Source of the DNA: Brevibacillus fulvus
Lineage (GTDB): Bacteria > Bacillota > Bacilli > Brevibacillales > Brevibacillaceae
Direction of reading: 5' to 3'
Length of the DNA stretch: 64,000 nt
Assembly (NCBI RefSeq): GCF_016908525.1
Contig: NZ_JAFBEB010000003.1
Coordinates: forward strand, 62,001 to 126,000
Shown here: in pieces, positions 43,917 to 53,419 of the stretch
How positions within the stretch are numbered: the first letter of the stretch is position 1
Layout: every line of letters starts with the position of its first letter
The notes under the pieces: generated by a model
The model's database searches: none
Told to the model about the DNA's origin: nothing
Seen by the model: only the letters and a program-made list of their open reading frames with translations
Made by a program: the position numbers and the translations under genes

Positions 43917-44942
43917 ATGAAAAAAAGTTGGGCTGCGATTGGTTCCATAGCGCTCGCGATCACGATGATCGTTGCCGGATGCGGTCAGCAGAATAGCGCA
44001 AGCGTCAAGCCGGATTCCGGGGCGACCCGCACACTGAAGATTGCCAATTATTTTGCCACCGATCATCCGCAGAACGTGGCACTGCGGGAAAAATTCAAGC
44101 CGATGGTGGAGCAAGAATCGAACGGGGCTTTGCAGGTCGAAATTTACGACAACAGTCAGTTGGGCGCTGAACAGGAGTTTTATGACGGCGTCCGCAACGG
44201 GACGATTGAAATGGGCATTCCCGGCATGATCATGCAGTCTTCGATCGAAAAATTGGGCGTTCCGGAATGGCCGTTTCTGTTTCGGGATTATGAACATGCC
44301 AAAAAAGTCTTGAATGGACCGCTCGGTGAAGAAATGCTGGCAGAACTGGAAAGCAAGCACGGCGTGCACGCTTTGGCCTGGAGCGCAAACGGCTTTCGCA
44401 TGTTTTCCAGCCGCGACGCTTTGCAGTCGATGGCGGATTTCCAAGGCTTGCGGATGCGTATGCCAAACATCGAGCATTATCTCGACTTGGGCAAGGCGCT
44501 CGGGATGACGGTTACGCCGATGCCGATCTCGGAAGTATTTACCGCGCTGGAACAAAAAGTGGTCGATGGCCAGGACAATCCGATCGCGACTTTGCGGGCG
44601 TCCGGCTGGTATGAAGTGCAAAGCTACGTGTTGGAATCCAACCATATGTTTAGTCCGAATCTTTATTTGATCAACAGCAATCTCTGGAACAGCCTCACCG
44701 GGCAGCAACGCAGCATTATCGAAAAAGCGGCCAAAGCGTCTGCTGATTACGAGTGGGAACTGATGCAAAAAAGCTATGAGGCGGATAAGCAATTTCTCAT
44801 GGAGAAGGGGATCAAATTCATCACGCCCAGTGAAGATTTCCTTCGGCAAATGGAGCAGGCCGTCGAGCCATTATATCAACGTTATTATCAAACGTATCCA
44901 TGGGCGGAAGATCTCGTGAAACGAATCAGAGCGGAGAAATAG
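43917..44942 (+). CDS. TRAP transporter solute-binding lipoprotein (DctP family)
   Basis: A 341-residue binding protein. The signal peptide ends in the lipobox IVAGC. The mature domain has TLKIANYFATDHPQNVALREKF, QLGAEQEFYDGVRNGTIEM and the substrate-clamp stretch MRMPNIEHYLDLGKALG, in which the Arg is expected to hold the carboxylate of the ligand. AAGAAGG before ATG 43917 fixes the start; a GTG two codons earlier lies in the RBS. It is followed by dctQ and dctM, giving a complete TRAP system for an organic or sugar acid. Confidence 0.92.
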   Translation: MKKSWAAIGSIALAITMIVAGCGQQNSASVKPDSGATRTLKIANYFATDHPQNVALREKFKPMVEQESNGALQVEIYDNSQLGAEQEFYDGVRNGTIEMGIPGMIMQSSIEKLGVPEWPFLFRDYEHAKKVLNGPLGEEMLAELESKHGVHALAWSANGFRMFSSRDALQSMADFQGLRMRMPNIEHYLDLGKALGMTVTPMPISEVFTALEQKVVDGQDNPIATLRASGWYEVQSYVLESNHMFSPNLYLINSNLWNSLTGQQRSIIEKAAKASADYEWELMQKSYEADKQFLMEKGIKFITPSEDFLRQMEQAVEPLYQRYYQTYPWAEDLVKRIRAEK

Positions 44943-44958
44943 AGAAAGGAGGAGAAGC

Positions 44959-45507
44959 ATGCTGAAAAAAGTGGTCCAATACGCCAACCGTGTGCTGAAT
45001 TTTTGCATTGCTTTATGTTTGTCGTTTATGGCCTTGCTGGTGTTTGGCAACGTGGTGCTGCGCTACGCCTTCAATTCCGGCATCACCTGGTCCGAAGAAA
45101 TGTCGAGATTTCTGTTTGTCTGGCTGGTTTTTTTAGGGGCGATTGCCGCTTTGAAAGACAAGATGCACCTCGGCATGGATCTGGTGACCAACCTTTTGCC
45201 GCCGCGGCTGAAAAAAGTCGTCTACGTCATTCAAAATTTGCTCGTTTTGTATGTGTTGTGGCTGATTATGACCGGAAGTCTGAAGATGAGCATTCTGAAC
45301 ATGGAAAGTTTGGCGCCGGCAACCAAGCTGCCGATGGGCTTCGTCTACGGGATCGGCGTGGTCACCAGCGTCGCGATGGGCCTGATTGTGATTGCCAATG
45401 TGATTGCGGTTTTGCGGAACAAAAAAACGACCGATTCCGCCGAAGGTTCCCGGAATCAAGCAAGCGACGCGTTGCCTGACCAATCGGGCAAAGTGCAAAA
45501 CGGATAG
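44959..45507 (+). CDS. TRAP transporter small permease (DctQ family)
   Basis: A 182-residue membrane protein with four hydrophobic segments (about 10-32, 48-66, 88-108, 128-150). The family motif is seen in RYAFNSGITWSEEMSRFLFVWLVFLGA. It joins DctP to the large permease and lets sodium-driven uptake proceed. AAAGGAGGAG precedes the ATG. The C-terminal tail is hydrophilic (about 155-182). dctM begins 11 bases downstream. Confidence 0.92.
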   Translation: MLKKVVQYANRVLNFCIALCLSFMALLVFGNVVLRYAFNSGITWSEEMSRFLFVWLVFLGAIAALKDKMHLGMDLVTNLLPPRLKKVVYVIQNLLVLYVLWLIMTGSLKMSILNMESLAPATKLPMGFVYGIGVVTSVAMGLIVIANVIAVLRNKKTTDSAEGSRNQASDALPDQSGKVQNG

Positions 45508-45518
45508 GAGGGAGGAAA

Positions 45519-46796
45519 ATGGCGTTAGGTGTGTTTCTCGTTTCTTTGTTTGGCGCGCTTTCGCTGGGAGTGCCGATTGCTTTTTCCCTGATGATCAGCG
45601 CGGTCGCCCTGATGGTGATGCTGGGGAGTTTTGACAGCCAGATTATCGCGCAAAACTTGATCAACGGCGCCAACAACTTTGCGCTGATGGCGATTCCGTT
45701 CTTTATCCTGGCGGGCGAACTGATGAATGCCGGCGGTATCTCCAAACGGGTGGTAGCCTTTGCCATGTCGTTGGTCGGCCATATCCGCGGCGGTCTGGGG
45801 TATGTGGCGATTATCGCCAGCGTGCTGTTTGCCGGCTTGTCGGGCTCAGCGGTCGCGGACACGGCGGCGCTCGGCGCCATCCTCATTCCGATGATGATCA
45901 CCAAAGGCTATGACAAAGCGCAGTCGACCGGACTGATTGCCGCGGCGGGAATCATTGCGCCCGTGATTCCGCCAAGCATTCCGATGATCATCTTTGGCGT
46001 CGTCAGCGGCGTTTCTATCACCAAGCTGTTTATGGGCGGGATCGTGCCGGGGTTGTTCATGGGCTTGGGCTTGGCAATCGTCTGGACATTTATTGCGCGA
46101 AAAGATAAAAGCGAGCTGCCGCCAAGAAAAAGTGTCAGGGAAATTCTCCGTCTGGCGAAGGATACGATTTGGGCATTGCTGCTGCCGGTCATTATCATCG
46201 GCGGAATTCGCGGCGGGATTTTTACGCCGACGGAGGCATCGGTGGTCGCTGTTTTTTACGCCATTCTTGTCGGCCTGTTTCTTTATCGCGAATTGAAGCT
46301 GGCTGATTTTTACGAAGTGCTCGTCACTGCCGCCAAAACAACGAGTGTCGTCATGCTGGTTGCGGCGGCCGCGATGGTCTCGGCCTGGCTGATCACCGTG
46401 GCGCAGGTGCCGGCTGATATGGCCAATCTGCTCGGTCCGTTGATCGAACAGCCAAAACTTTTGCTGATTCTGATCATGGTGCTGTTGCTGGCAATCGGTT
46501 TGGTGATGGACAGCACCCCGGCGATTTTGATTTTCACGCCTGTGCTTATGCCGATCGTAAAGCTGGCGGGAATCGATCCGGTTTACTTCGGCATTTTGAT
46601 GGTGATCAACCTTTGCATCGGCTTGATTACGCCCCCCGTCGGAACTGTGCTTTACGTCGGCTGCGGCATCAGCAAGATTGATATTATAACCCTTGTCAAA
46701 GGAATTTGGCCCTTCTTGTTGATTCATCTTGTCATTTTGATTCTGCTGGTTTTGTTCCCGTCCTTGGTCCTGGTGCCGATTGAATGGTTTACGTAA
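45519..46796 (+). CDS. TRAP transporter large permease (DctM family)
   Basis: 425 residues with about 12 hydrophobic segments. GVPIAFSLMI at the N-terminus, AIPFFILAGELMNAGGISKRVV, FAGLSGSAVADTAALG and IAPVIPPSIPMIIFG are the conserved DctM blocks, the last two carrying the sodium-site and elevator helices. It forms the transport channel together with DctQ. GGAGGGAGG precedes the ATG. It is the third gene of dctPQM and is followed by a dehydrogenase gene 38 bases later. Confidence 0.94.
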   Translation: MALGVFLVSLFGALSLGVPIAFSLMISAVALMVMLGSFDSQIIAQNLINGANNFALMAIPFFILAGELMNAGGISKRVVAFAMSLVGHIRGGLGYVAIIASVLFAGLSGSAVADTAALGAILIPMMITKGYDKAQSTGLIAAAGIIAPVIPPSIPMIIFGVVSGVSITKLFMGGIVPGLFMGLGLAIVWTFIARKDKSELPPRKSVREILRLAKDTIWALLLPVIIIGGIRGGIFTPTEASVVAVFYAILVGLFLYRELKLADFYEVLVTAAKTTSVVMLVAAAAMVSAWLITVAQVPADMANLLGPLIEQPKLLLILIMVLLLAIGLVMDSTPAILIFTPVLMPIVKLAGIDPVYFGILMVINLCIGLITPPVGTVLYVGCGISKIDIITLVKGIWPFLLIHLVILILLVLFPSLVLVPIEWFT

Positions 46797-46805
46797 GACA
46801 GGAAT

Positions 46806-46819
46806 TGAAAACGTTTGCG
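46806..46819 (+). promoter_or_regulatory. Weak cre-like box between dctM and the dehydrogenase gene
   Basis: TGAAAACGTTTGCG matches the CcpA consensus except at two 3-prime positions. It is directly in front of the ribosome binding site; if bound it could act as a roadblock. Confidence 0.35.
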
Positions 46820-46834
46820 AAGGGGTGGGCTTGA

Positions 46835-47845
46835 TTGCGCAAATGGAAAGTGGTCGTGACCGATTATGAGTTTGAAACATTGCAGTATGAGCGCGAAGTA
46901 TTGCCGGCCAGCCAGTTTGAACTGGTTGAAGCGCAATGCACGACAGAGGAAGAAGTGATTCGGGCGGCGCACGATGCGGACGCGTTGCTCAACCAGTACG
47001 CTCCGATAACCCGCAAGGTGATCGAGCGGTTGGAGCGTTGCCAGGTGATCGCTCGCTACGGAGTCGGCGTCAATACGATCGATTTGCAAGCGGCAACGGA
47101 CAAAGGCATTTATGTGGCCAATGTGCCCGACTACTGCCGCGATGAGGTGGCTGATCATGCGTTGGCGCTGATGTTGAGCTGGTTGCGGAAAATCGTTGTC
47201 GCCCATCAGGAAATTCGCGGCGGCCGTTGGGATTTTAAAGCGACGCGCCCGATTTATCGCTTGCGAGGACGGACGCTCGGACTGGTCGGGTTTGGCAACA
47301 TCCCGCGTGCGCTGGCGGAGAAAGCCAAGCCGCTTGGCCTGCAGGTAATTGCCTATGATCCGTATTGTCAGCCCGACGCCGCCCGGGAGCATGGGGTTGA
47401 GCTTGTATCGCTGGCGGAATTGTGCCGGCGGGCGGATGTGCTTTCCGTCCACGCTCCATTGACCGATGAAACACGCGGGCTGATCGGGCGCGAACAATTT
47501 CAGCTGATGAAACGGGAAGCGTTAATTGTTAATACATCCAGAGGTCCGGTCATTGACGAAATCGCTTTGATCGATGCGCTGCGCGAACAGCAAATTGCCG
47601 GGGCGGCGCTCGATGTCGTCGAGCAAGAGCCGATTGATCGGCAAAACCCGCTCCTGGCCATGGATAACGTGATCCTCACACCGCATGTTGCCTGGTATTC
47701 GGAAGAAGCGGAACAAGAGATGCGCACAAAAGCGGCGCAGAGCATCCGGGATGTGCTGCTGGAGCAACGCGCTCCTGTGTACCTGGTGAACAAACAAGTC
47801 CGAAGCCAATCGCAAGCGGATGTCCATGAACACAAAGCAAAATAA
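46835..47845 (+). CDS. D-isomer-specific 2-hydroxyacid dehydrogenase (CtBP/SerA-like)
   Basis: 336 residues. The NAD-binding motif is GLVGFGNIPRALAEKAKPLG; the catalytic set is Arg in NTSRGPVID, Glu in EQEPIDRQNP and His in LTPHVAWYSEEAE. The His-Ala-Trp-Tyr ending is that of C-terminal-binding-protein-like dehydrogenases. It interconverts a D-2-hydroxy acid and a 2-keto acid. The start is TTG 46835 behind AAGGGGTGGG. It sits between TRAP genes and a LarA-like enzyme, which fits the oxidation of a hydroxy acid that was imported and possibly epimerised. Confidence 0.88.
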   Translation: MRKWKVVVTDYEFETLQYEREVLPASQFELVEAQCTTEEEVIRAAHDADALLNQYAPITRKVIERLERCQVIARYGVGVNTIDLQAATDKGIYVANVPDYCRDEVADHALALMLSWLRKIVVAHQEIRGGRWDFKATRPIYRLRGRTLGLVGFGNIPRALAEKAKPLGLQVIAYDPYCQPDAAREHGVELVSLAELCRRADVLSVHAPLTDETRGLIGREQFQLMKREALIVNTSRGPVIDEIALIDALREQQIAGAALDVVEQEPIDRQNPLLAMDNVILTPHVAWYSEEAEQEMRTKAAQSIRDVLLEQRAPVYLVNKQVRSQSQADVHEHKAK

Positions 47846-47858
47846 AGGGGGAACACAA

Positions 47859-48929
47859 ATGAGGAAAGCATGGCAAACGATCTCGCTCACACTGGCCGGC
47901 ATGAGCCTGTTGATATTGGCGGCGTGCGGCGGTGCCAACGGATCAGACGGAGCGACCGGCGCCGGGGGCAATGACGCAACCGCTGGGCAGGCAGCAACGC
48001 AGCGGGTGATCAAGGCGGGAATCGGCTTGAACGAAGACCATCCGGAAGGGCAGGGGCTCTTGAAGTTCAAAGAAATTGTCGAGCAAAAAACCGGCGGGAA
48101 AATCAAAGTGGAGACCTATTTTGCCGCCCAACTGGGAGACGATCAGCAGATGACGGAAGCGCTGAAGGCAGGGACATTGGAGGTGACTGTTCCTTCTACT
48201 TCGCCGCTTGTCGGTACGGTCAAAGAGTTTGGCATTTTCGATTTTCCATTCCTGTTCAACAGCGGAGAGGAAGCGGACGCGATACTTGACGGTCCGATTG
48301 GACAAAAAATTCTGGAAAAATTGCCCGAGCACAATCTGGTCGGCCTCTCCTACTGGGAAAACGGGTTCCGCAACCTGACAAACAACCAGCATCCCGTAGC
48401 CAAGCTGGAAGACTTTCAGGGCTTAAAAATTCGCACGATGCAAAATGAAGTTCACCTGGACGCTTTTCAAGCGCTGGGGGCCAATCCGACGCCAATGGCA
48501 TTTTCCGAAGTGTTTACCGCTTTGGAAGGGAAGACGGTCGATGGCCAGGAAAACCCGCTCGCCACGATTTTATCCAACAAATATTACGAAGTGCAGGATT
48601 ATCTTTCGATGACCCGCCACGTTTATACCCCGTTTGCTTTCCTCATCAGCAAATCGTTCTGGGATCAGCTGACGCCGGAAGAACAGACGATCATCCGCGA
48701 AGCTTCCATCGAGGCCGGCAAATATCAGCGGGAATTGAGCCGGAAAGCCGATCAGGAAGCGCTTGACGCTTTGACCAAAGAAGGGATGAAAGTCAATGAG
48801 TTGAGCGATGCGGAAAAAGAACGGATCAAGCAGGTGATTCAGCCGGTGATCGACAAATACTCGGAGCAATTTGGCCGCGATTTGGTGGATCAGCTGAATC
48901 AACAGCTGGCGGAAATTCGCAAGCAATAA
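47859..48929 (+). CDS. Second TRAP solute-binding lipoprotein (DctP family) without own permease
   Basis: 356 residues. Lipobox LILAAC. Mature part: IKAGIGLNEDHPEGQGLLKF, GGKIKVETYFAAQLGDDQQM and the ligand stretch LKIRTMQNEVHLDAFQALGANPTPMAF with the conserved Arg. It shares the pattern of the DctP at 43917, but the sequences are clearly different, so it should bind another acid. No dctQM follows; it may use the permease three genes upstream. GGGGGAACAC precedes ATG 47859. The LarA-like gene begins 15 bases later. Confidence 0.9.
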   Translation: MRKAWQTISLTLAGMSLLILAACGGANGSDGATGAGGNDATAGQAATQRVIKAGIGLNEDHPEGQGLLKFKEIVEQKTGGKIKVETYFAAQLGDDQQMTEALKAGTLEVTVPSTSPLVGTVKEFGIFDFPFLFNSGEEADAILDGPIGQKILEKLPEHNLVGLSYWENGFRNLTNNQHPVAKLEDFQGLKIRTMQNEVHLDAFQALGANPTPMAFSEVFTALEGKTVDGQENPLATILSNKYYEVQDYLSMTRHVYTPFAFLISKSFWDQLTPEEQTIIREASIEAGKYQRELSRKADQEALDALTKEGMKVNELSDAEKERIKQVIQPVIDKYSEQFGRDLVDQLNQQLAEIRKQ

Positions 48930-48944
48930 CAAGGAGGACATCGC

Positions 48945-50171
48945 GTGGAAGTGATCAGACAATTGCTTCAGGACGTCCCCGTTCCGAAGATGTTCAAGGC
49001 GGAGCAGCATTTTCCCGTACCGGAAATCGCCGATGTTCCGCTCGCCGTACGCGAAGCCGTCGGGCAAGCGGGTGTGCTCGGCAGGATACAGGCGGGGGAT
49101 CAGGTGGCGATCGCCGTTGGCAGCCGCGGGGTGGCGGACATTCCGCTGATCGCCAGGGAAGTGGTTGCGTTGGTCAAGGCGGCAGGAGGCGCGCCGTTCA
49201 TCGTGCCGGCGATGGGCAGTCATGGCGGGGCGACTGCCGAGGGGCAGCGCAGCGTATTGGAGCATTTGGGCGTCACCGAGTCTTTTGTCGGGGCGCCGAT
49301 TCGCTCCAGTATGGAAGTGGTCAAAGTGGGGGAACTGCCCAACGGTTTGCCGGTTTATTTCGATCGGTATGCCTATCAGGCTGACAAAGTCATCGTGATC
49401 AATCGGGTCAAACCGCATACCGCATTTCGCGGACCGGTGGAGAGCGGCTTGCTGAAAATGATCACCATCGGCCTGGGCAAGCAGAAAGGCGCGGAGGCTG
49501 CTCATTCGTTTGGCTTTAAACATATGGCTGAGCATGTGCCGGCGATGGCCAGGATCGCGCTGCAAAAAGCGCCGATTATATTCGGGTTGGCTACGATCGA
49601 AAACGCCCATGACCGACCGGCCAAAATCGTTGCGATCCCGGCGGAAAGGCTGCATGAGGACGAACCGACGCTGCTGGCGGAAGCGAAACGGCTGATGCCG
49701 AGAATATTGCTGGACCCGCTCGATGTGCTGGTCGTCGAGGAGATTGGCAAAGATATTTCCGGCGACGGGATGGACCCGAATATTACCGGTCGCTTTGCTA
49801 CTCCGTACGCCAGCGGCGGGGTTCAGGCGACACGTGTCGTCGTGCTGCGGCTCACCGACAAGACCGGCGGCAACGCCAATGGGATCGGCTTGGCTGATGT
49901 GACGACGAAAAAAGTGTTTGAACAGATGGATTTGGCACAGGGCTATGCCAATGCGCTGACCAGCACCGTCGTCAATACGGTGCGCATCCCGATGTTTTTG
50001 GAAACGGAAGAGCTGGCGATCAAGGCCGCGATCAAAACGTGCAATGCGACCGATTTGGCCAAGGCGCGGATGATTCGTATCCGCAATACTTTGGAGCTTA
50101 AGGAAATTTGGATTTCGGAAAGCCTGCTGGCGGAAGCGCGGCAGCATCCGCAAATCCGCGTCATCGACTGA
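48945..50171 (+). CDS. LarA-superfamily nickel-pincer racemase/epimerase
   Basis: A 408-residue DUF2088/LarA-fold protein. Expected active-site residues are visible: Arg61 in VGSRGVADIP, His93 in MGSHGGATAEG, His158 in INRVKPHTAF, Lys171 in ESGLLKM (probable attachment of the pincer nucleotide) and His187 in AAHSFG. LarA itself racemises lactate; many relatives act on other 2-hydroxy acids, including gluconate-type sugar acids. The larEBC genes 5 kb upstream supply the cofactor. GTG 48945 follows AAGGAGG. The setting among sugar-acid dehydratases favours a sugar-acid C2 epimerase rather than lactate racemase; this is inference. Confidence 0.82.
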   Translation: MEVIRQLLQDVPVPKMFKAEQHFPVPEIADVPLAVREAVGQAGVLGRIQAGDQVAIAVGSRGVADIPLIAREVVALVKAAGGAPFIVPAMGSHGGATAEGQRSVLEHLGVTESFVGAPIRSSMEVVKVGELPNGLPVYFDRYAYQADKVIVINRVKPHTAFRGPVESGLLKMITIGLGKQKGAEAAHSFGFKHMAEHVPAMARIALQKAPIIFGLATIENAHDRPAKIVAIPAERLHEDEPTLLAEAKRLMPRILLDPLDVLVVEEIGKDISGDGMDPNITGRFATPYASGGVQATRVVVLRLTDKTGGNANGIGLADVTTKKVFEQMDLAQGYANALTSTVVNTVRIPMFLETEELAIKAAIKTCNATDLAKARMIRIRNTLELKEIWISESLLAEARQHPQIRVID

Positions 50172-50208
50172 ACTTAAAAAAGTTGGTTGAAAAAAAGGGA
50201 GTGAGCTG

Positions 50209-52404
50209 ATGATCTATCCGCGCATCGACAGTCGCGTCAACCCTTATCGGGACAACGTTCAAGGAAAAGCAAACGAGCCGATTACGGTGGCGGGATTGCT
50301 GGACAGGGCCAAGCAAATTGTGCAGTCCCACTATCCCGTCGGCACGCCCGATTGGACGCTGGAGGAAATTTACAACCGGTTGGAGGAGAATGCGCCGCGC
50401 ATTGCGATCATCGGCGGTTCTGCCGATCATCCCGCCCACATCATGGACTACCAGACGTCGGCGTACGCGGCATTGCATATTTGGAAAAACGGCGGCGTTC
50501 CTTTTTCCTTTTCCACCCCGGTGATGTGCGACGGGACGGCACAGAGCAATCAGGGCATGAGTTATTCCTTGCAAAGTCGCAATGCCGTGGCGCAAATGGT
50601 CGTCAACCAGCTGGAGGCGCACAGCTATCACGGAGCGTTTGTCATTCAAGGTTGCGACAAGCAGCCGTTAGGGGTCGTCAGTGCGTTGGCCCATGTCGAC
50701 CGTGTCCGGCGCATGAGAGGGGAAGCGCCCTTTTTTGCCACGTTTGCTCCGGCCCATGTGCTGCAGGGAGGCACCATTCCGGCCGAGGTGTATCAGGAGC
50801 TGGAAGAAGTGGCAAAGCAGGCAGAAGCAGGCGGAGAAACCGATATCGCCTATGATGTGCGCGACGCCATGGCCTATATTTTGCAATGCACGTCCAATAC
50901 CGCTTTCCAAGGAGTATTAACCCGGGCGGTTGAACGAGGCATTATCAGCAAGGCGAAGCAAAAAGCGCTGGAAAAACGCTTGGCCGTTGCCACCTGTGAC
51001 GGAAAAGGCGGAGTCTGTGCCTTCAACGGGACGGGGAATAGTTCGCGCCATCTGGTGGCCGGTTTGGGACTGATTCATCCCCGCCTGGAACTGCTCACCG
51101 CTCCGCCGACAGCAGAGCAAGTACAGGCAGCTTTGGATTGTTTGGCGACGATGATCAATGATCCGGTCTACGGCGTGGCCAATCTGGTTGCGGCCAATAT
51201 CCGCAATGCCGTGCGCATTCACAGCGCATCGGGCGGCTCGACCAATCTGGTGATGCATCTCGTCGCGGCGATGCTGTACGGAGGGTACAAATTCAGCCTG
51301 CACGACTTGGACGAAATTCACCATCAGTATCCGATTCCCGATCTGTTTGATTACAGTCTGACAGAAGGCCGCGATATATTTGCCCTGGCGAGCCAATGCT
51401 GTTCCGGCACAAGCAGAGGCATGGAGACATTGTTTTACGAACTGCTGGAAAACGGAGTGCCGATGGACGTGGACGCCCCAACCGTGACCGGGACGACATG
51501 GCGGCAGCGGCTGGCCGATCGGCGCTCCCTTTCTGCCGAGAATGTCCGGCATAACCCGATCATTTTGGCCAAACCGCGCCGCAGCTTCAGCGGTGTCGAC
51601 GTGCTCACCGGCAACTTCTTTGAAACAGCCGTGGTGAAGATCAGCGGCATGCCGACCCATCAACTGGAGCAATTTGATGAAAAGGTCGCTTTTGTCCTTT
51701 ACTTCGAAAACGAGCATGCGGCCAATGACTCGCTGCTGGACGCCGATCTGATCGATAGGCTGAAGCGAGCGCAGGTTTTTCCGTACGCGCATTTGCAGAG
51801 CATGGTCCGGTGTAATTGCCCGCAGGAGTATGCCAGTTTGCACGCGCTAGAGTATGAACAGCTGTTTGAAGCGATGCTGGCCAAAGAAATATTAAAAGTC
51901 GCCGTGGTGATTGCCGGGCAAGGTCCTGTTGCGTACGGGATGCCGGAGATGTTCACCCCGATGCAGCATATCAATGCCAATCGCCAGTTGAAACGGTTGG
52001 TGACCGTGATCAGCGACGGCCGTTACTCCGGAGTTACGTATGGAGCGGCGATCGGACACATGACGCCTGAAGCGATCGAAGGAGGAGGAATTTTGTATTT
52101 GCAGACGGGCGATTTGCTCCATCTGCGACTGCGCAAGGGCGAGATTCACCTTTTGGATGAGCAAGCTTTTCGCCGGGGCGAGCTCGTCTGCGAATTTGCC
52201 GCGGTAAAGGCGGCGCGAAAGGCGCTCGCGGAACAACGGCTGTCCGCGATGAAACGACGCCAACGCGATGTTGCCGCCAGCAACCGGATTTACGGTCATA
52301 CCGATGCCGCCAACGGGGTTGTGCCGATTCCGATTTATGAGGAAGCGGTGCTGGATTATCGGACAGCAGTGGTGTATCCGGACAAATCGCCCGAGGGGGA
52401 GTGA
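50209..52404 (+). CDS. IlvD/Edd-family dehydratase of the sugar-acid (YjhG/YagF-like) type
   Basis: 731 residues, far longer than IlvD or Edd (about 560-615) and longer than YjhG (about 655). Iron-sulfur Cys are in PVMCDGTAQSNQGMSYS, QGCDKQPLG and ATCDGKGGVCAFNGTGNS; the C-terminal swivel domain shows VISDGRYSGVTYGAAIGH and PEAIEGGGI. The family removes water from sugar acids such as xylonate, giving 2-keto-3-deoxy acids. AAAGGGAGTGAG precedes the ATG. It follows the LarA-like gene by 37 bases and precedes an unknown gene by 4. Confidence 0.88.
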   Translation: MIYPRIDSRVNPYRDNVQGKANEPITVAGLLDRAKQIVQSHYPVGTPDWTLEEIYNRLEENAPRIAIIGGSADHPAHIMDYQTSAYAALHIWKNGGVPFSFSTPVMCDGTAQSNQGMSYSLQSRNAVAQMVVNQLEAHSYHGAFVIQGCDKQPLGVVSALAHVDRVRRMRGEAPFFATFAPAHVLQGGTIPAEVYQELEEVAKQAEAGGETDIAYDVRDAMAYILQCTSNTAFQGVLTRAVERGIISKAKQKALEKRLAVATCDGKGGVCAFNGTGNSSRHLVAGLGLIHPRLELLTAPPTAEQVQAALDCLATMINDPVYGVANLVAANIRNAVRIHSASGGSTNLVMHLVAAMLYGGYKFSLHDLDEIHHQYPIPDLFDYSLTEGRDIFALASQCCSGTSRGMETLFYELLENGVPMDVDAPTVTGTTWRQRLADRRSLSAENVRHNPIILAKPRRSFSGVDVLTGNFFETAVVKISGMPTHQLEQFDEKVAFVLYFENEHAANDSLLDADLIDRLKRAQVFPYAHLQSMVRCNCPQEYASLHALEYEQLFEAMLAKEILKVAVVIAGQGPVAYGMPEMFTPMQHINANRQLKRLVTVISDGRYSGVTYGAAIGHMTPEAIEGGGILYLQTGDLLHLRLRKGEIHLLDEQAFRRGELVCEFAAVKAARKALAEQRLSAMKRRQRDVAASNRIYGHTDAANGVVPIPIYEEAVLDYRTAVVYPDKSPEGE

Positions 52405-52408
52405 CGAA

Positions 52409-53362
52409 ATGGAACAGTCGAGAAAATTGCTGCGGGAGTTGGGCTTTCCGGATCGGGATTGCGCCGAGTTGCCCACTTCGACCAAAACGTTTCCCGATGG
52501 CGCGCAGTACCGCGTGGAAATTCCCAGCGTGGAAGGCCCGGCCTGCTTTGCGGCGGTCATGGAAGCGTGCGCGCAATACGGGGTACAGATTCACCGCATT
52601 TCGCAAGGAAGCGGCATCATGCTGTTGACCGATGAGGAGCTGCGGGCGATGGCGGACATGGGCCGCAGCGAGCAGCTGGAAGTGAGTTTGTTCGTCGGGC
52701 CGCGGGGAACATGGGATATCAATGCGATGCAATGGGCAAGCGGCGGCAAAGTGGCCGGTTTGCGCAGTGCGGGAATCGACCAGCTTGTCTACGCGCTCGA
52801 AGATATCAAACGGGCGTGCCAGGCGGGGATTCGCAGTATATTGGTCGCGGATGAAGGATTGCTCTGGCTGGTCAACGAGGGCAAGCGGCGAGGCGAACTG
52901 CCGCCGGATCTGGTCGTGAAAATTTCCGTCCAGATGGCCCATGCCAATCCTGTCTCCATTCGCTTGCTGGAACAGATAGGAGCGGGCACGTATAATGTCC
53001 CGAGCGATCTGACGCTCGCCCGTTTGGCGACAATCCGGCAAGCTGTCGATCTGCCGCTCGATATTTATGTGGAAGTGCCGGATGACATGGGAGGGTTTAT
53101 TCGCCATTACGAGATACCCGAAATTATTCGGGTGGCGGCACCCGTTTATATTAAATTCGGGCTGCGCAATGCCCCCAATCTTTATCCCTCCGGAACGCAT
53201 CTCGAGGCGGTGGCTGTTTCGCTCAGCAAAGAACGGGTGCGCAGAGCCAAACTGGGATTGGATATGATCCAAAGATATGCGCCGCATTTGAAAACATCGG
53301 AAACGGGGGCAGCCGATTTGGCCGTGCCCGTCTTGCCGGCAAAGCGCAATTCGGACAGCTGA
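52409..53362 (+). CDS. Putative TIM-barrel protein, peptidase-U32-like, of unknown function
   Basis: 317 residues. Regular beta/alpha repeats (VEIPSVEGPACFAAVMEAC, GVQIHRISQGSG, VSLFVGPRGTW, GIDQLVYALEDIKRAC, SILVADEGLLWLVNEG, VVKISVQMAHANP, TYNVPSDLTLARLATIR, LPLDIYVEVPDDMGG) suggest a TIM barrel as in U32-type proteins, but I see no metal or Schiff-base motif. It starts 4 bases after the dehydratase stop behind GAGGGGGAG, so both are translated as a pair; it may process or control the same substrate, for instance as an aldolase or chaperone. Function not assigned. Confidence 0.65.
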   Translation: MEQSRKLLRELGFPDRDCAELPTSTKTFPDGAQYRVEIPSVEGPACFAAVMEACAQYGVQIHRISQGSGIMLLTDEELRAMADMGRSEQLEVSLFVGPRGTWDINAMQWASGGKVAGLRSAGIDQLVYALEDIKRACQAGIRSILVADEGLLWLVNEGKRRGELPPDLVVKISVQMAHANPVSIRLLEQIGAGTYNVPSDLTLARLATIRQAVDLPLDIYVEVPDDMGGFIRHYEIPEIIRVAAPVYIKFGLRNAPNLYPSGTHLEAVAVSLSKERVRRAKLGLDMIQRYAPHLKTSETGAADLAVPVLPAKRNSDS

Positions 53363-53419
53363 TGCCAGTTCACAAAACGGCTTGTTTTGCCGAAGCCAAC
53401 GTCCAAAGGAATGAATTCG

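Noticed and set aside
48570-50153. Antisense open frame of 527 codons opposite dctP and the LarA-like gene
   Set aside because: It spans two convincing sense genes and has the composition of a codon-bias shadow.
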